A stretch of DNA of 64,000 nt, taken from assembly GCF_014203895.1 (NCBI RefSeq), contig NZ_JACHJY010000006.1, forward strand, positions 62,001-126,000. Reading direction: 5' to 3'. How positions within the stretch are numbered: the first letter of the stretch is position 1; every line of letters starts with the position of its first letter. The translations under genes were made by a program, and so were the position numbers. This document shows, in pieces, positions 19,929 to 28,973 of this stretch. The DNA comes from Streptomyces nymphaeiformis. Its GTDB lineage: Bacteria > Actinomycetota > Actinomycetes > Streptomycetales > Streptomycetaceae. The notes below the pieces were generated by a model. The model was not told where the DNA came from and did no database searches. It saw only the letters and a list, made by a program, of their open reading frames with translations.

Positions 19929-20102
19929 GCCGGATCAGCTCAGCAAGTCAGCTAACACCGACGAGGCGGACAAAGGACAACCGATCACGTCTTTTCCGGA
20001 CGTGAGAATCAGCACCCACGTCCAGAGGAACCGACGCTCACACGGGCCGGATGGTTGCGTGAGGGGCTGATTCCACTTAGTCACACCCGGTCGCATCGCC
20101 AG

Positions 20103-20134
20103 CTATACATCACACGTATACACGCCATGTATAG
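20103..20134. promoter_or_regulatory. PadR operator: tripartite palindrome
   Basis: CTATACAT at 20103-20110 and ATGTATAG at 20127-20134 are exact inverted repeats, and GTATAC at 20116-20121 has the same centre of symmetry. Its right arm overlaps a -10-like TATAGT at 20130-20135. It sits 8 bp before the padR ATG, so autoregulation is expected. Confidence 0.7.
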
Positions 20135-20142
20135 TTGCTTCC

Positions 20143-20667
20143 ATGTCCATCGGTCACACCCTCCTCGGGCTCCTGGAGTCCGGACCGCGCCACGGCTACG
20201 ACCTCAAGCGCGCCTTCGACGAGAAGTTCGGCCAGGACCGGCCGCTCCACTACGGCCAGGTCTACTCGACCATGTCCCGGCTCCTGAAGAACGGCCTCGT
20301 GGTCGTCGACGGCATCGAGGCCGGCGGCGGCCCGGAGCGGAAGCGGTACGCGATCACCGAGGCCGGCATCACCGATGTCGCCCAGTGGCTCGCCACCCCC
20401 GAGAAGCCCGAGCCGTACCTCCAGTCCACGCTCTACACCAAGGTCGTCCTGGCCCTGCTCACCGGCCGCGGCGCCGCCGAGATCCTCGACACCCAGCGCG
20501 CCGAGCACCTGCGCCTGATGCGCGAGCTCACCCGGCGCAAGCGCGACGGCGACCTCGCCGACCAGCTCATCTGCGACCACGCCCTCTTCCACCTGGAGGC
20601 GGACCTGCGCTGGCTGGAACTGACCGCCGCCCGCCTCGACGCGCTCGCCGAGGAGATTCGCCGATGA
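20143..20667 (+). CDS. PadR-family transcriptional regulator
   Basis: 174 residues. The N-terminal winged helix has LLGLLESGPRHGYDLKRAFDE and QVYSTMSRLLKNGLV, diagnostic of PadR; the C-terminal part is helical for dimerisation (Vir_act_alpha_C type). Repressors of this type usually control adjacent exporters. The next gene begins within the stop codon (ATGA), so regulator and exporter form one operon. No Shine-Dalgarno precedes the ATG, and TATAGT lies 7 bp before it, so the mRNA is probably leaderless. Confidence 0.92.
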   Translation: MSIGHTLLGLLESGPRHGYDLKRAFDEKFGQDRPLHYGQVYSTMSRLLKNGLVVVDGIEAGGGPERKRYAITEAGITDVAQWLATPEKPEPYLQSTLYTKVVLALLTGRGAAEILDTQRAEHLRLMRELTRRKRDGDLADQLICDHALFHLEADLRWLELTAARLDALAEEIRR

Positions 20668-21347
20668 CCTCCGCCCCGCTCCTGAGCGCGACCGGCCTGG
20701 ACAAGGCCTACGGCCCGACCCCGGCGCTCGCCGGCGCCGACTTCGCCCTCCGGGCCGGCGAGGTCGTCGCCGTCATGGGCCCCTCCGGCTCCGGCAAGTC
20801 GACGCTCCTCCACTGCCTGGCCGGAATCGTGCGCCCCGACGCCGGCACCATCACCTACGACGGACGCGAACTCACCGCGCTCTCCGACGGCGCGCGCAGC
20901 GCCCTGCGCCGCACCGACTTCGGCTTCGTCTTCCAGTTCGGCCAGCTCGTCCCCGAGCTGACCTGCGTCGAGAACGTCGCCCTCCCCCTCCGCCTCAACG
21001 GCGAGAAGCGCAAGGCCGCCGAGGCCAGGGCCGTCGAGTGGCTCGCCCGCCTGGAGGTCGACGACCTCGCGGGCAAGCGCCCCGGCGAGATATCCGGCGG
21101 CCAGGGCCAGCGCGTCGCCGTCGCCCGCGCCCTCGTCACCGCCCCGCGCGTGATCTTCGCCGACGAGCCGACCGGCGCCCTCGACTCCCTCAACGGCGAG
21201 CGGGTCATGCGGCTCCTCACCGACGCCTCCCGGGACACCGGCGCCGCCGTCGTCCTCGTCACCCACGAGGCCCGGGTCGCCGCGTACTCCGACCGCGAGG
21301 TCGTCGTCCGGGACGGTTCGGTACGGGACACGGAGTGGGCCGCATGA
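20664..21347 (+). CDS. ABC transporter ATP-binding protein (MacB/LolD type)
   Basis: 227 residues. Walker A GPSGSGKSTL, Q-loop FQFGQL, signature ISGGQGQRVAVARAL, Walker B VIFADEPTGALDS and H-loop VTHE are all intact, as in the MacB/LolD exporter class. It overlaps padR by ATGA at its start and the permease by ATGA at its end, so the three are translationally coupled. Exported substrate unknown; drug or peptide export is inference. Confidence 0.93.
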   Translation: MTSAPLLSATGLDKAYGPTPALAGADFALRAGEVVAVMGPSGSGKSTLLHCLAGIVRPDAGTITYDGRELTALSDGARSALRRTDFGFVFQFGQLVPELTCVENVALPLRLNGEKRKAAEARAVEWLARLEVDDLAGKRPGEISGGQGQRVAVARALVTAPRVIFADEPTGALDSLNGERVMRLLTDASRDTGAAVVLVTHEARVAAYSDREVVVRDGSVRDTEWAA

Positions 21348-23713
21348 GCCTCGGCACCTGGGCCCGCGACCTGACGCTCGGCGCCCGGTTCGCGGTCACC
21401 GGCGGCCGCTCCGGCCTGCTCCGCACCCTGCTCACCGCCACCGGCGTCGGCTTCGGCGTGGCCCTGCTGCTGCTCGCCGCCTCCTTCCCGAACATGCTCT
21501 TCCAGCGGGAGGTGCGCGAGGCGGTCCGCGCCGTCGACGGCAGCGAGCAGGTCACCTCGCCCCGCCCCGACTCCTTTCTCCACCTCGGCCGACCCACGGT
21601 CTACCGGGACCAGGCCATCAGCGGTCTGCTGCTGCAGCCCGAGGGCGACGCACCCCCGGTCCCGCCGGGCGCGTCCTCGTTCCCCGAGACCGGCGGGATG
21701 CTGGTCTCCCCCGCGCTCGGCGAACTGCTCGACTCCCCCGAGGGCGCCCTGCTCAAGAAGCGGCTCCCCTACGAGGTCGTCGGCACGATCGGCCCCGCCG
21801 GACTCATCGGCCCCGCCGAACTCCGGTACGTCGCCCACGTCGACTTCCTGAACGCCGACAACCTCGACGGACGCGGCACCCGCTACGGCTGGTCCGTGCC
21901 CGAGGAACCGATGAACGCGTTCCTGATCCTCCTCGTCGTCGTCGCCTGCGTCGTCCTGCTCCTGCCCGTACTGGTCTTCGTCGCGACCGCCGTCCGCTTC
22001 GGCGGCGAGCAGCGCGACCGGCGCCTCGCCGCGCTCCGCCTCATCGGCGCGGACACCGCCATGACCCGGCGGATCGCCGCCGGCGAGTCCCTCGCGAGCG
22101 CGCTCCTCGGCCTCCTCGTGGGCCTCGGACTCTTCGCGGCGGCCCGGCAGTTCGCGGGCACCTTCACCATCTGGGACGTCAACGCCTACCCCGCCGACGT
22201 CGTACCGATGACCGGCCTCGCCGTGCTCGTCCTCGCCGTCGTCCCGGTCGCCTCGGTCGTGGTCACCCTCTTCGCCCTGCGCGGGGTGGTGATCGAGCCC
22301 CTCGGCGTCGTAAGGACCTCCACCCCGCGCCGCCGCCGGCTGTGGTGGCGACTGCTGCTCCTCGCGGCCGGCACCGCCTTCCTCGTCCCGCTCATCGGCG
22401 ACGTACAGATAAGCCAGACCAGCATCGACAGCCTGAGCGTCGCCGCCGGCACGACGCTCGTCCTCGTCGGCCTCACCACGCTCCTGCCGTGGCTCGTCGA
22501 AGCGGGCGTCAAGCGACTGCGCGGCGGCCCCGTGGCCTGGCAGCTCGCCGTCCGCAGGCTCCAGTTGAGCAGCGGCACGGCCGCCCGCGCGGTCAGCGGC
22601 ATCGTCGTCGCGGCGACCGGCGCGATCGCCCTCCAGATGCTCTTCCAGGCGATGGAGACCCAGTTCACCCAGTACAGCGGCGAGGACACCTCCCGCGCCC
22701 AGATCGCGCTCGGCTTCGACGCCGGGAACGCGGACGACGCCCGCGGGAAGATCGACCGCGTCCGGCGGACCGAGGGCGTCAGCGGCGTGATCGGCGTCGT
22801 CGAGTCGCACGTGTGGCGGCCCGGTCCCCTCAAGCAGGGCGAGGAGTTCTCGCCGATGGTCGCGCTGCGGGTCGGCGACTGCGCCTCCCTCGGGGAGTTC
22901 GCCACGCTGCCCTCCTGCACCGACGGCGACGTCTTCGTGTTCCTCGCGCACGGCAAGCAGGGCAACCCGGACGACGCCTTCGTCACCAAGGCCGTCCGGC
23001 CCGGCGCCATGGTGGCCCTGAGCGACCCGCACCCGCACCCGAGCTCCCCGAAGGGCGCGAAGGGCGCCCCGGCACAGTGGCGCGTCCCCGCCGACGCCAG
23101 GACCGTCGACTCCCGCCCGGATCCGACGGGCATGTACGAGTACGGCGTCCTCGCCACCCCGAAGGCGCTCGCCGGAGCCGTCCTCGACGATCCCCGCGCC
23201 CAGGTCATGGTCCGCCTCGACCCGGCCGTGCCCGACGCCGCCGACCTCGTACGGAACACGGCGGACGCCATCGACCCGACGGCCTGGGTGCGCACCCTCA
23301 AGGACACCGAGCGCGACGCGGCCTTCTCCAGCGTCCGCACCGGCATCCTGGTCGGCTCCACCCTGACGATGCTCCTGGTGGCGGCCTCGCTCCTGGTCGC
23401 GACCCTGGAACAGCTCAGGGACCGCAAGCGGCTGCTCTCCTCGCTCGTCGCCTTCGGCACCCGGCGCTCGACCCTGAGCTGGTCGGTGCTGTGGCAGACG
23501 GCGGTGCCGATCGTCCTCGGCCTCGTCCTCGCCGTGGCGGGCGGCCTCGGCCTGGGCGTCGTCCTGCTGAAGATGGGCGGCCAGCAGGTCCAGGACTGGT
23601 GGGGCTTCCTGCCCGTCGTCGGGATCGGCCTCGGTCTGATCGCGACCGTGACGCTGCTGAGCATGCCGGTGCTGTGGCGGCTGATGCGGGCGGACGGACT
23701 GAGGACGGAGTAA
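21344..23713 (+). CDS. FtsX-family ABC transporter permease
   Basis: 789 residues with a double FtsX layout: an N-terminal membrane segment (LLTATGVGFGVALLLLAASF), an extracellular part, three membrane helices around residues 185-300, another helical pair, a second large extracellular segment and a final trio of helices ending LMRADGLRTE. Typical partner of MacB-like ATPases. The first codon lies within the ATPase stop. Confidence 0.9.
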   Translation: MSLGTWARDLTLGARFAVTGGRSGLLRTLLTATGVGFGVALLLLAASFPNMLFQREVREAVRAVDGSEQVTSPRPDSFLHLGRPTVYRDQAISGLLLQPEGDAPPVPPGASSFPETGGMLVSPALGELLDSPEGALLKKRLPYEVVGTIGPAGLIGPAELRYVAHVDFLNADNLDGRGTRYGWSVPEEPMNAFLILLVVVACVVLLLPVLVFVATAVRFGGEQRDRRLAALRLIGADTAMTRRIAAGESLASALLGLLVGLGLFAAARQFAGTFTIWDVNAYPADVVPMTGLAVLVLAVVPVASVVVTLFALRGVVIEPLGVVRTSTPRRRRLWWRLLLLAAGTAFLVPLIGDVQISQTSIDSLSVAAGTTLVLVGLTTLLPWLVEAGVKRLRGGPVAWQLAVRRLQLSSGTAARAVSGIVVAATGAIALQMLFQAMETQFTQYSGEDTSRAQIALGFDAGNADDARGKIDRVRRTEGVSGVIGVVESHVWRPGPLKQGEEFSPMVALRVGDCASLGEFATLPSCTDGDVFVFLAHGKQGNPDDAFVTKAVRPGAMVALSDPHPHPSSPKGAKGAPAQWRVPADARTVDSRPDPTGMYEYGVLATPKALAGAVLDDPRAQVMVRLDPAVPDAADLVRNTADAIDPTAWVRTLKDTERDAAFSSVRTGILVGSTLTMLLVAASLLVATLEQLRDRKRLLSSLVAFGTRRSTLSWSVLWQTAVPIVLGLVLAVAGGLGLGVVLLKMGGQQVQDWWGFLPVVGIGLGLIATVTLLSMPVLWRLMRADGLRTE

Positions 23714-23734
23714 CCCGTCGTTCGCGCGTACGAG

Positions 23735-23782
23735 AAGGGGCGGGGGCGCCTGGCACCGGGGGGTGTCAGGACCCCCGCCCTT
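23735..23782. terminator. Bidirectional terminator
   Basis: Nested stems: an outer GC arm (23735-23746 with 23772-23782) and an inner 8-bp arm with one G-U pair (23750-23757 with 23762-23769), between the converging permease and oxyR. Confidence 0.8.
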
Positions 23783-23803
23783 CACCCGTTTCCCTCGTAC
23801 GCG

Positions 23804-24757
23804 TCAGGCGCCCGCTCCCACCACCCGCACCGGAAGCCCTCCCATCGCCTCCCTCAGCGCCTCCGCCAGCTCCTCGAACTCGGCGTGCCGGGCCGCGCCC
23901 GTCCGCATCGCGAGGGCGATCCGCCGCGAGGGCGCGGGTTCGGCGAACCCCCCGGTCCACAGGGCGGTGTTACGGGCGGTCTCGACGGTCACGGCGGTGC
24001 GGGGCAGCAGGGTCACCCCGAGGCCGCCGGCGACGAGCTGCACCAGCGTGGCGAGCCCGGCGGCGGTGGTGGTGACCTCGGCGCCGTCGGTGCGACCGGC
24101 CTCCCGGCAGATGTCGAGGGCCTGGTCGCGCAGGCAGTGCCCCTCGTCGAGGAGCAGCAGCCGGAGCTCCTTGAGGGCCTCGCGCGGGATGTCGTCCCGC
24201 CCGGCGAGCGGGTGCCCCTCCGGGGTGACGAGCACGAAGTCCTCGTCGAAGAGGGGAAGTTCGGTGACTCCGGGCACCCCGAGCGGCACGGCGAGCAGCA
24301 GCAGGTCGAGCCGCCCGGCGGCGAGCCCCTCCAGGAGCGAGGAGGTCTGCTCCTCGTGGACCTGGAGGTCGAGCTCGGGATAGCGGCGATGGACGAGCCG
24401 CAGGACGGTGGGCAGCAGGTACGGCGCCACGGTCGGGATCACCCCGAGCCGCAGCACCCCCGTGAACGGCGCCTGGGCGGCCTCCGCCTCCTCCATCAGC
24501 TCCGCCACCGCGTCGAGGACGGTCCGCGCCCGCACGGCGAGCCGCTCCCCCGCGGGCGAGAGCAGCACCTTCCGCGTCGTACGCTCGAGAAGCTGGACAC
24601 CGAGTGCCTCTTCGAGAGCCGAAACAGCGCCCGAGAGCGCGGGCTGACTCATGCCGATGGCGGCCGCCGCATCACGGAAGTGCAGATGCTCGGCGACGGC
24701 CACGAAGGCCCTGAGCTGGGAGATGCTGGGCTGCTTCGTGCGCCGGACGGAAACCAC
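23804..24757 (-). CDS. oxyR: Hydrogen-peroxide sensor OxyR (LysR family)
   Basis: 317-residue LysR-type regulator. The N-terminal helix-turn-helix is in LRAFVAVAEHLHFRDAAAAI with MSQPALSGAVSALEEALG. The redox switch cysteines are present in the E. coli-like context GHCLRDQALDIC (Cys208 and Cys217). The start is a GTG at 24757 with GAAGGTGG just upstream. It is divergent from ahpC, its expected target, and shares a 132-bp control region with it. Confidence 0.95.
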   Translation of the reverse strand: MVSVRRTKQPSISQLRAFVAVAEHLHFRDAAAAIGMSQPALSGAVSALEEALGVQLLERTTRKVLLSPAGERLAVRARTVLDAVAELMEEAEAAQAPFTGVLRLGVIPTVAPYLLPTVLRLVHRRYPELDLQVHEEQTSSLLEGLAAGRLDLLLLAVPLGVPGVTELPLFDEDFVLVTPEGHPLAGRDDIPREALKELRLLLLDEGHCLRDQALDICREAGRTDGAEVTTTAAGLATLVQLVAGGLGVTLLPRTAVTVETARNTALWTGGFAEPAPSRRIALAMRTGAARHAEFEELAEALREAMGGLPVRVVGAGA

Positions 24758-24889
24758 TGATAACCACCTTCGATCAACATGACCGAGTCTAGCTATTTCA
24801 CTGATCAATGCACCCCGTGCCAGTATGTGAGACGTCCAACCCCCACGGAAGACCCCAAAAGGGACCCTTCCTGTCTGCAAGGAGAGCGC
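24758..24889. promoter_or_regulatory. oxyR-ahpC divergent control region
   Basis: Unusually AT-rich for this window. GATCAA appears at 24771 and again near 24803, and the stretch ctagctatttcactgat between them has the loose dyad character of LysR sites. OxyR binding here is expected from the known regulon; the exact site is inference. Confidence 0.55.
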
Positions 24890-25444
24890 GTGCTCACTGT
24901 CGGTGACAAGTTCCCCACCTACGACCTGACCGCCTGCGTGTCGCTGGAGAGCGGCAAGGAGTTCGAGCAGATCGACCACAAGGCCTACGAGGGCAAGTGG
25001 CGCGTGGTGTTCTTCTGGCCGAAGGACTTCACCTTCGTCTGCCCGACCGAGATCGCCGCGTTCGGCAAGCTGAACGACGAGTTCGCCGACCGTGACGCCC
25101 AGATCCTCGGTGTCTCCGGTGACTCGGAGTTCGTGCACCACGCCTGGCGCAAGGACCACGCCGACCTGCGTGACCTGCCCTTCCCGATGCTGGCCGACTC
25201 GAAGCACGAGCTCATGCGCGACTGCGGCGTCGAGGGCGAGGACGGCTTCGCCCAGCGCGCCGTCTTCATCGTCGACCCGAACAACGAGATCCAGTTCACG
25301 ATGGTGACCGCCGGCTCCGTCGGCCGTAACCCCAAGGAGGTCCTGCGGGTCCTCGACGCCCTGCAGACCGACGAGCTCTGCCCGTGCAACTGGAACAAGG
25401 GCGAGGGCACCCTCGACGCCGCCGCCCTCCTCGCCGGCGAGTAA
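24890..25444 (+). CDS. ahpC: Alkyl hydroperoxide reductase, peroxiredoxin subunit
   Basis: 184-residue 2-Cys peroxiredoxin that reduces peroxides in the cytoplasm. The peroxidatic Cys51 is in FTFVCPTE, and the C-terminal end has Cys164 and Cys166 in DELCPCNW, as in actinobacterial AhpC that is reduced by AhpD. The GTG start at 24890 is chosen because AAGGAGAG lies 5 nt upstream and it gives the canonical MLTVGDKFP start; longer frames upstream are not coding. ahpD follows after 13 bp. Confidence 0.97.
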   Translation: MLTVGDKFPTYDLTACVSLESGKEFEQIDHKAYEGKWRVVFFWPKDFTFVCPTEIAAFGKLNDEFADRDAQILGVSGDSEFVHHAWRKDHADLRDLPFPMLADSKHELMRDCGVEGEDGFAQRAVFIVDPNNEIQFTMVTAGSVGRNPKEVLRVLDALQTDELCPCNWNKGEGTLDAAALLAGE

Positions 25445-25457
25445 GGGCGGACCTGAC

Positions 25458-25991
25458 ATGGCTCTCGACGAACTGAAGTCCGCCATACCGGACTTCGCCA
25501 AGGACCTGAAGCTGAACCTCGGTTCGGTCATCGGCAACAGCGACCTCCCGCAGCAGCAGCTGTGGGGCACCGTCCTCGCCTGCGCGATCGCCTCGCGCTC
25601 GCCGAAGGTGCTCAAGGAGCTGGAGCCCGAGGCCCAGGCGAACCTGAAGCCCGAGGCGTACCAGGCCGCCAAGTCCGCCGCCGCGATCATGGCGATGAAC
25701 AACGTCTTCTACCGGACCCGGCACCTGCTGTCGGACCCCGAGTACGGGACGATGCGCGCCGGCCTGCGGATGAACGTCATCGGCAACCCGGGCGTCGAGA
25801 AGGTCGACTTCGAGCTGTGGTCGCTGGCCGTCTCCGCGATCAACGGCTGCGGCCAGTGCCTGGACTCGCACGAGCAGGTCCTGCGCCAGGCCGGTGTCGA
25901 CCGCGCCACGATCCAGGAGGCCGTCAAGATCGCCGCGGTGATCCAGGCGGTCGGCGTCACGCTCGACGCGGAAGCGGTCCTCGCCGAGTAG
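25458..25991 (+). CDS. ahpD: Alkylhydroperoxidase AhpD
   Basis: 177-residue all-helical protein that recycles AhpC, linking it to lipoamide-dependent reduction. The CxxC motif with its proton-relay His is INGCGQCLDSHE (Cys131, Cys134, His138). Co-transcribed with ahpC. A strong hairpin follows at 26008. Confidence 0.97.
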   Translation: MALDELKSAIPDFAKDLKLNLGSVIGNSDLPQQQLWGTVLACAIASRSPKVLKELEPEAQANLKPEAYQAAKSAAAIMAMNNVFYRTRHLLSDPEYGTMRAGLRMNVIGNPGVEKVDFELWSLAVSAINGCGQCLDSHEQVLRQAGVDRATIQEAVKIAAVIQAVGVTLDAEAVLAE

Positions 25992-26007
25992 GACACGTCC
26001 GTACGAG

Positions 26008-26040
26008 AAGGGCCCCGGGGCTTCGCGCCCCGGGGCCCTT
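26008..26040. terminator. Bidirectional terminator hairpin after ahpD
   Basis: Perfect 14-bp stem (26008-26021 with 26027-26040) and 5-nt loop between ahpD and the converging hypothetical gene. Confidence 0.88.
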
Positions 26041-26051
26041 CCGTCGTTCCG

Positions 26052-26726
26052 TCACTTCTTGAGCGCCGCCATGACGGCCAGCACGTCCTGGGTCATCGGG
26101 ACGTCGATCCCCGTGAGGTCGAGCGGCTTGGAATCGCCGAGCGGGTTCCCGTCCGCGTCCGTGCTGTACTGCCGGTAGACGTTCAGCGCGATCTCGACCT
26201 GGCCGTCGAGGACCCGCATCTCCCCGCCCTCGCCCCCGCGGCCGTCGAAGAAGGCCGCCTCCCCGAGGCCGCCTATCGGCGTGGTGAGGTCGTAGTACTT
26301 CGACCGTGCCGCGAACTCCGGCCCCGGGTCCGTCGCCTTGTGCAGGGTGTACGTGAGGGAGGCGCTGTACCCCGACTCCGGCGGGCCGAAGGTGGTCTCG
26401 CAGGACGACTCGTACACCGCCGGATCGTCCAGCTCGGGCCCGACGCCGTCCTGGCTCCGCTTCCCGAGGATCCCGCCGAGCGCCTTCAGCTTCGCCACCT
26501 CGCAGAGCTTCACCTCCTGCGGGTAGCCGCCGAGGTCGACGCCCGGTTCCTTCCTCTGCCCGTACGCGTACAGTCCCCCGCCCCACACCGCCGAGGCGAG
26601 CACCGCGCCGCCGAGCGCCCACAGCCAGGGGCTGCGGGGCCGGGGCCGGCGCGGCGGCGGTGCCTCGGTGAGCACCTCCGGGGCGTCGAACTCCTCGCCG
26701 CCCTCGAGCTCCGGCTCGGATATCAC
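26052..26726 (-). CDS. Membrane-anchored protein of unknown function
   Basis: 224 residues: an acidic N-terminus, a Pro/Arg stretch, one membrane segment (WLWALGGAVLASAVWGGGLY, about residues 35-54), then an extracytoplasmic domain with two Cys (LCEVAKLKALGG and YESSCETTF) that could pair. No family recognised. The GTG start at 26726 overlaps the upstream gene's stop in GTGA, so it is coupled to the AI-2E-type gene and may work with it. Confidence 0.8.
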   Translation of the reverse strand: MISEPELEGGEEFDAPEVLTEAPPPRRPRPRSPWLWALGGAVLASAVWGGGLYAYGQRKEPGVDLGGYPQEVKLCEVAKLKALGGILGKRSQDGVGPELDDPAVYESSCETTFGPPESGYSASLTYTLHKATDPGPEFAARSKYYDLTTPIGGLGEAAFFDGRGGEGGEMRVLDGQVEIALNVYRQYSTDADGNPLGDSKPLDLTGIDVPMTQDVLAVMAALKK

Positions 26727-28150
26727 TTGGCCTCCGCCTCGATCGCGCCCGGCGCGGGGACCGGCGCCACGGCGAAGGCCGTCGCGCCGCGCGGTTCGGG
26801 GGTGCTGCGGAGGGCCTGTTCGGTGGTGTACGCGCGCAGGTAGCCGACGACCGTGTTGAGGACGGCGACCAGGGGCACGGCGACGACGGCGCCGCCGATG
26901 CCGGCGGTGAGGCCGCCGGCGGCGACGGCGAGGACGACGGCGAGCGGATGGACGCGGACGGCCCGGCCGAGGATGAAGGGCTGGAGGATGTGGCCTTCGA
27001 TCTGCTGCACGGCGAGGACGACGACGAGCACCATGAGGGCGGTGAACACGCCGTTGGTGACGAGGGCGACCACGCAGGCGAGGGCGCCGGAGATGACGGC
27101 GCCGACGAGCGGGATGAAGGCGAAGAGGAAGATGAAGACGGCGAGCGGGACGGCCATCGGCACGTCGAGGAACCAGAGTCCGAGGCCGATGAAGACGGCG
27201 TCGATGAGGGCGACGAGGACCGTGCCGCGCACGTAGGCGGTGAGGGTGCGCCAGGCGCGCGGCCCCGCGCCGGCGACGCCGGGCCGGGCCTGGGCGGGCA
27301 CCAGCTTGAGCGTCCACTCCCAGACCTTCTTCCCGTCGTAGAGCAGGAAGAGGGTGCAGAACATGGCGAGCAGGATGCCGGTCATGGCCTCCACGATGAC
27401 GGTGACGCCCTGGAGCCCGACGGAGGTGATCTGCTCGGCGTTGGCGCCGATGGCCTCGCTGAGGTTCTTGGCGATCTCGTTGATCTGCTGCTCGGTGACG
27501 TGGAAGGGGCTGTCGAGCAGCCAGTGCTTGAGCTCCTCGATGCCGTCCTTGACGCGGTCGGAGAGGTTGTCGACGTTGTCCATGACCTGCCAGACCACGA
27601 ACCAGCCGACCAGGCCCATGACGACGAAGCCGGAGACGGCGGTGACGGCGGTGGCGAGGCCGCGGGGCAGACCCTTGCGGCGCAGCATGGCGACGGTGGG
27701 CTGGAGCAGGGCGGTGATGAGGAGCGCGGCGACGAAGGCGAGGACGACCAGCTGGACGGAGCTGATCACCTTCATCAGCACCCAGACGGTGCCGGCGAGG
27801 ACGAGCAGCCGTACGCCCGCCTCGGCGGCCACGCGCAGGCCCCAGGGGATGGCGGCGGCGGGGTCGGGGCGGGCGGCGACGGCCGGTGCGTAGGAGGGGG
27901 GCGCGGGGACGGAGCGGCCGGGCTCGGCGGTCGTGGCGGTCTCGGCCTCCGGGAGGGGCGCGGCGCTCTCGGGGGTGACGTCCGGCGGTGCGGGGGCAGC
28001 CGGAGCCTCGTGCGGGACCTCGTGCGGGGTCGCGTACGGGGGGTCGAGCGGATCGTCCCGTTCCGCCTCGGCCCGGCGCTCGTCGAGGCGTTCACCCATG
28101 CGGCTCAGGCTCTCGCCGAGCCGACCCAGCAACCCTGGCACTCTGGACAT
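26723..28150 (-). CDS. AI-2E (TqsA/PerM) family transporter
   Basis: 475 residues. A charged, Pro/Ala-rich cytosolic N-terminus of about 100 residues is followed by the PerM/AI-2E core of roughly eight membrane helices, with the amphipathic loop between helices 3 and 4 and the conserved GHILQPFILGRAVRVHPL near the end. The family includes autoinducer-2 exporters and Na+/H+ antiporters, so the substrate cannot be given. The long N-terminal extension is common in actinobacterial members. Confidence 0.88.
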   Translation of the reverse strand: MSRVPGLLGRLGESLSRMGERLDERRAEAERDDPLDPPYATPHEVPHEAPAAPAPPDVTPESAAPLPEAETATTAEPGRSVPAPPSYAPAVAARPDPAAAIPWGLRVAAEAGVRLLVLAGTVWVLMKVISSVQLVVLAFVAALLITALLQPTVAMLRRKGLPRGLATAVTAVSGFVVMGLVGWFVVWQVMDNVDNLSDRVKDGIEELKHWLLDSPFHVTEQQINEIAKNLSEAIGANAEQITSVGLQGVTVIVEAMTGILLAMFCTLFLLYDGKKVWEWTLKLVPAQARPGVAGAGPRAWRTLTAYVRGTVLVALIDAVFIGLGLWFLDVPMAVPLAVFIFLFAFIPLVGAVISGALACVVALVTNGVFTALMVLVVVLAVQQIEGHILQPFILGRAVRVHPLAVVLAVAAGGLTAGIGGAVVAVPLVAVLNTVVGYLRAYTTEQALRSTPEPRGATAFAVAPVPAPGAIEAEAK

Positions 28151-28262
28151 CTCTTTCTCCTTCCCCCGCAGGTCCCACCCCGCCCGTTCCTCTTCGGGAA
28201 CCTACACGCAAGAAGCCCCCCACCGTAGGACGGCGAGGGGCTCTCGGAGGTTGAGCGCGGTA

Positions 28263-28973
28263 CTAGTACCAGCGGTTGGCCTGCCAGAAGGACCAGGCGC
28301 CACACGGGCTGCCGTAGCGGCCGTCCATGTAGTTGAGGCCCCACTTGATCTGGGTGGCGGGGTTGGTCTGCCAGTCGGCGCCGGCGGAGGCCATCTTGTA
28401 GCCGGGGAGGGCCTGCACGAGACCGTAGGCGCCCGAAGAGGCGTTGGTCGCGCGGTAGTTCCAGCCGGACTCGTGTTCCACGATGTTGCTGAAGCACGAG
28501 AACTGGTCGGACGGCATCATCTGCCGGGCCATCGCCTTGACCTCGGCGATGCTGTAGGAGCCCTGCGCGGCGAAGGAGCTGGCGCTGCGGATGGAGGAAC
28601 GGTTGGCGCGCTCCTCGGCCTCCTTGCGCTCCTTCTCGGCCTTGGCCTCGGCGGCGGCCTTGTCGGCGGCCTCCTTCTTCGCCTCGGCGTCCTTGGCGGC
28701 GCGGATGCGGGCCGCTTCCTCCGCGGACTTCTTCAGGGAGGCGTCGGCCGCGGCGGCCTGGGCGTCGGCCTGCTCCGAGAGGGAGGAGACCTGTACCTGG
28801 GCCTGCTCCCCCGCGGGGATGTCCGCGAGCAGCGTGGTGTCGGCCGCGGTGGCTTCGAAGTTGTCGTCCGAGGCCTGGGCGGTGTTGCCCGTGGCAACAC
28901 CGGCGATGGCGCCGACAGTGGTGACCGCAGTGGCCGAAGCCACCGCGAATCCCCGGACCGAGATCCGGCTCAC
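28263..28973 (-). CDS. Secreted lytic transglycosylase-like protein (SLT fold)
   Basis: 236 residues. Signal peptide at the N-terminus, then a coiled-coil of Ala/Glu/Lys (about residues 75-130), then an SLT-type domain with catalytic Glu in NIVEHESGWNYRAT and the conserved SGAYGLVQALPG and NPATQIKWGLNYM elements, ending at AWSFWQANRWY. Probably cleaves peptidoglycan during growth or spore development. GTG start at 28973 with GGAAGGAA before it. A long upstream region (28974-29274) carries two palindromes. Confidence 0.9.
   Translation of the reverse strand: MSRISVRGFAVASATAVTTVGAIAGVATGNTAQASDDNFEATAADTTLLADIPAGEQAQVQVSSLSEQADAQAAAADASLKKSAEEAARIRAAKDAEAKKEAADKAAAEAKAEKERKEAEERANRSSIRSASSFAAQGSYSIAEVKAMARQMMPSDQFSCFSNIVEHESGWNYRATNASSGAYGLVQALPGYKMASAGADWQTNPATQIKWGLNYMDGRYGSPCGAWSFWQANRWY

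Noticed and set aside
20855..23785. A 976-codon open frame on the minus strand opposite the ABC exporter
   Set aside because: Its translation is Glu/Asp/Gly/Arg-rich without domains, and the plus strand encodes convincing MacB/FtsX proteins. Long antisense frames are expected at this GC content.
24779..24889. An earlier ATG start for ahpC
   Set aside because: It adds 37 residues with no family match and would overlap the oxyR-ahpC control region; the GTG at 24890 has a good ribosome-binding site.
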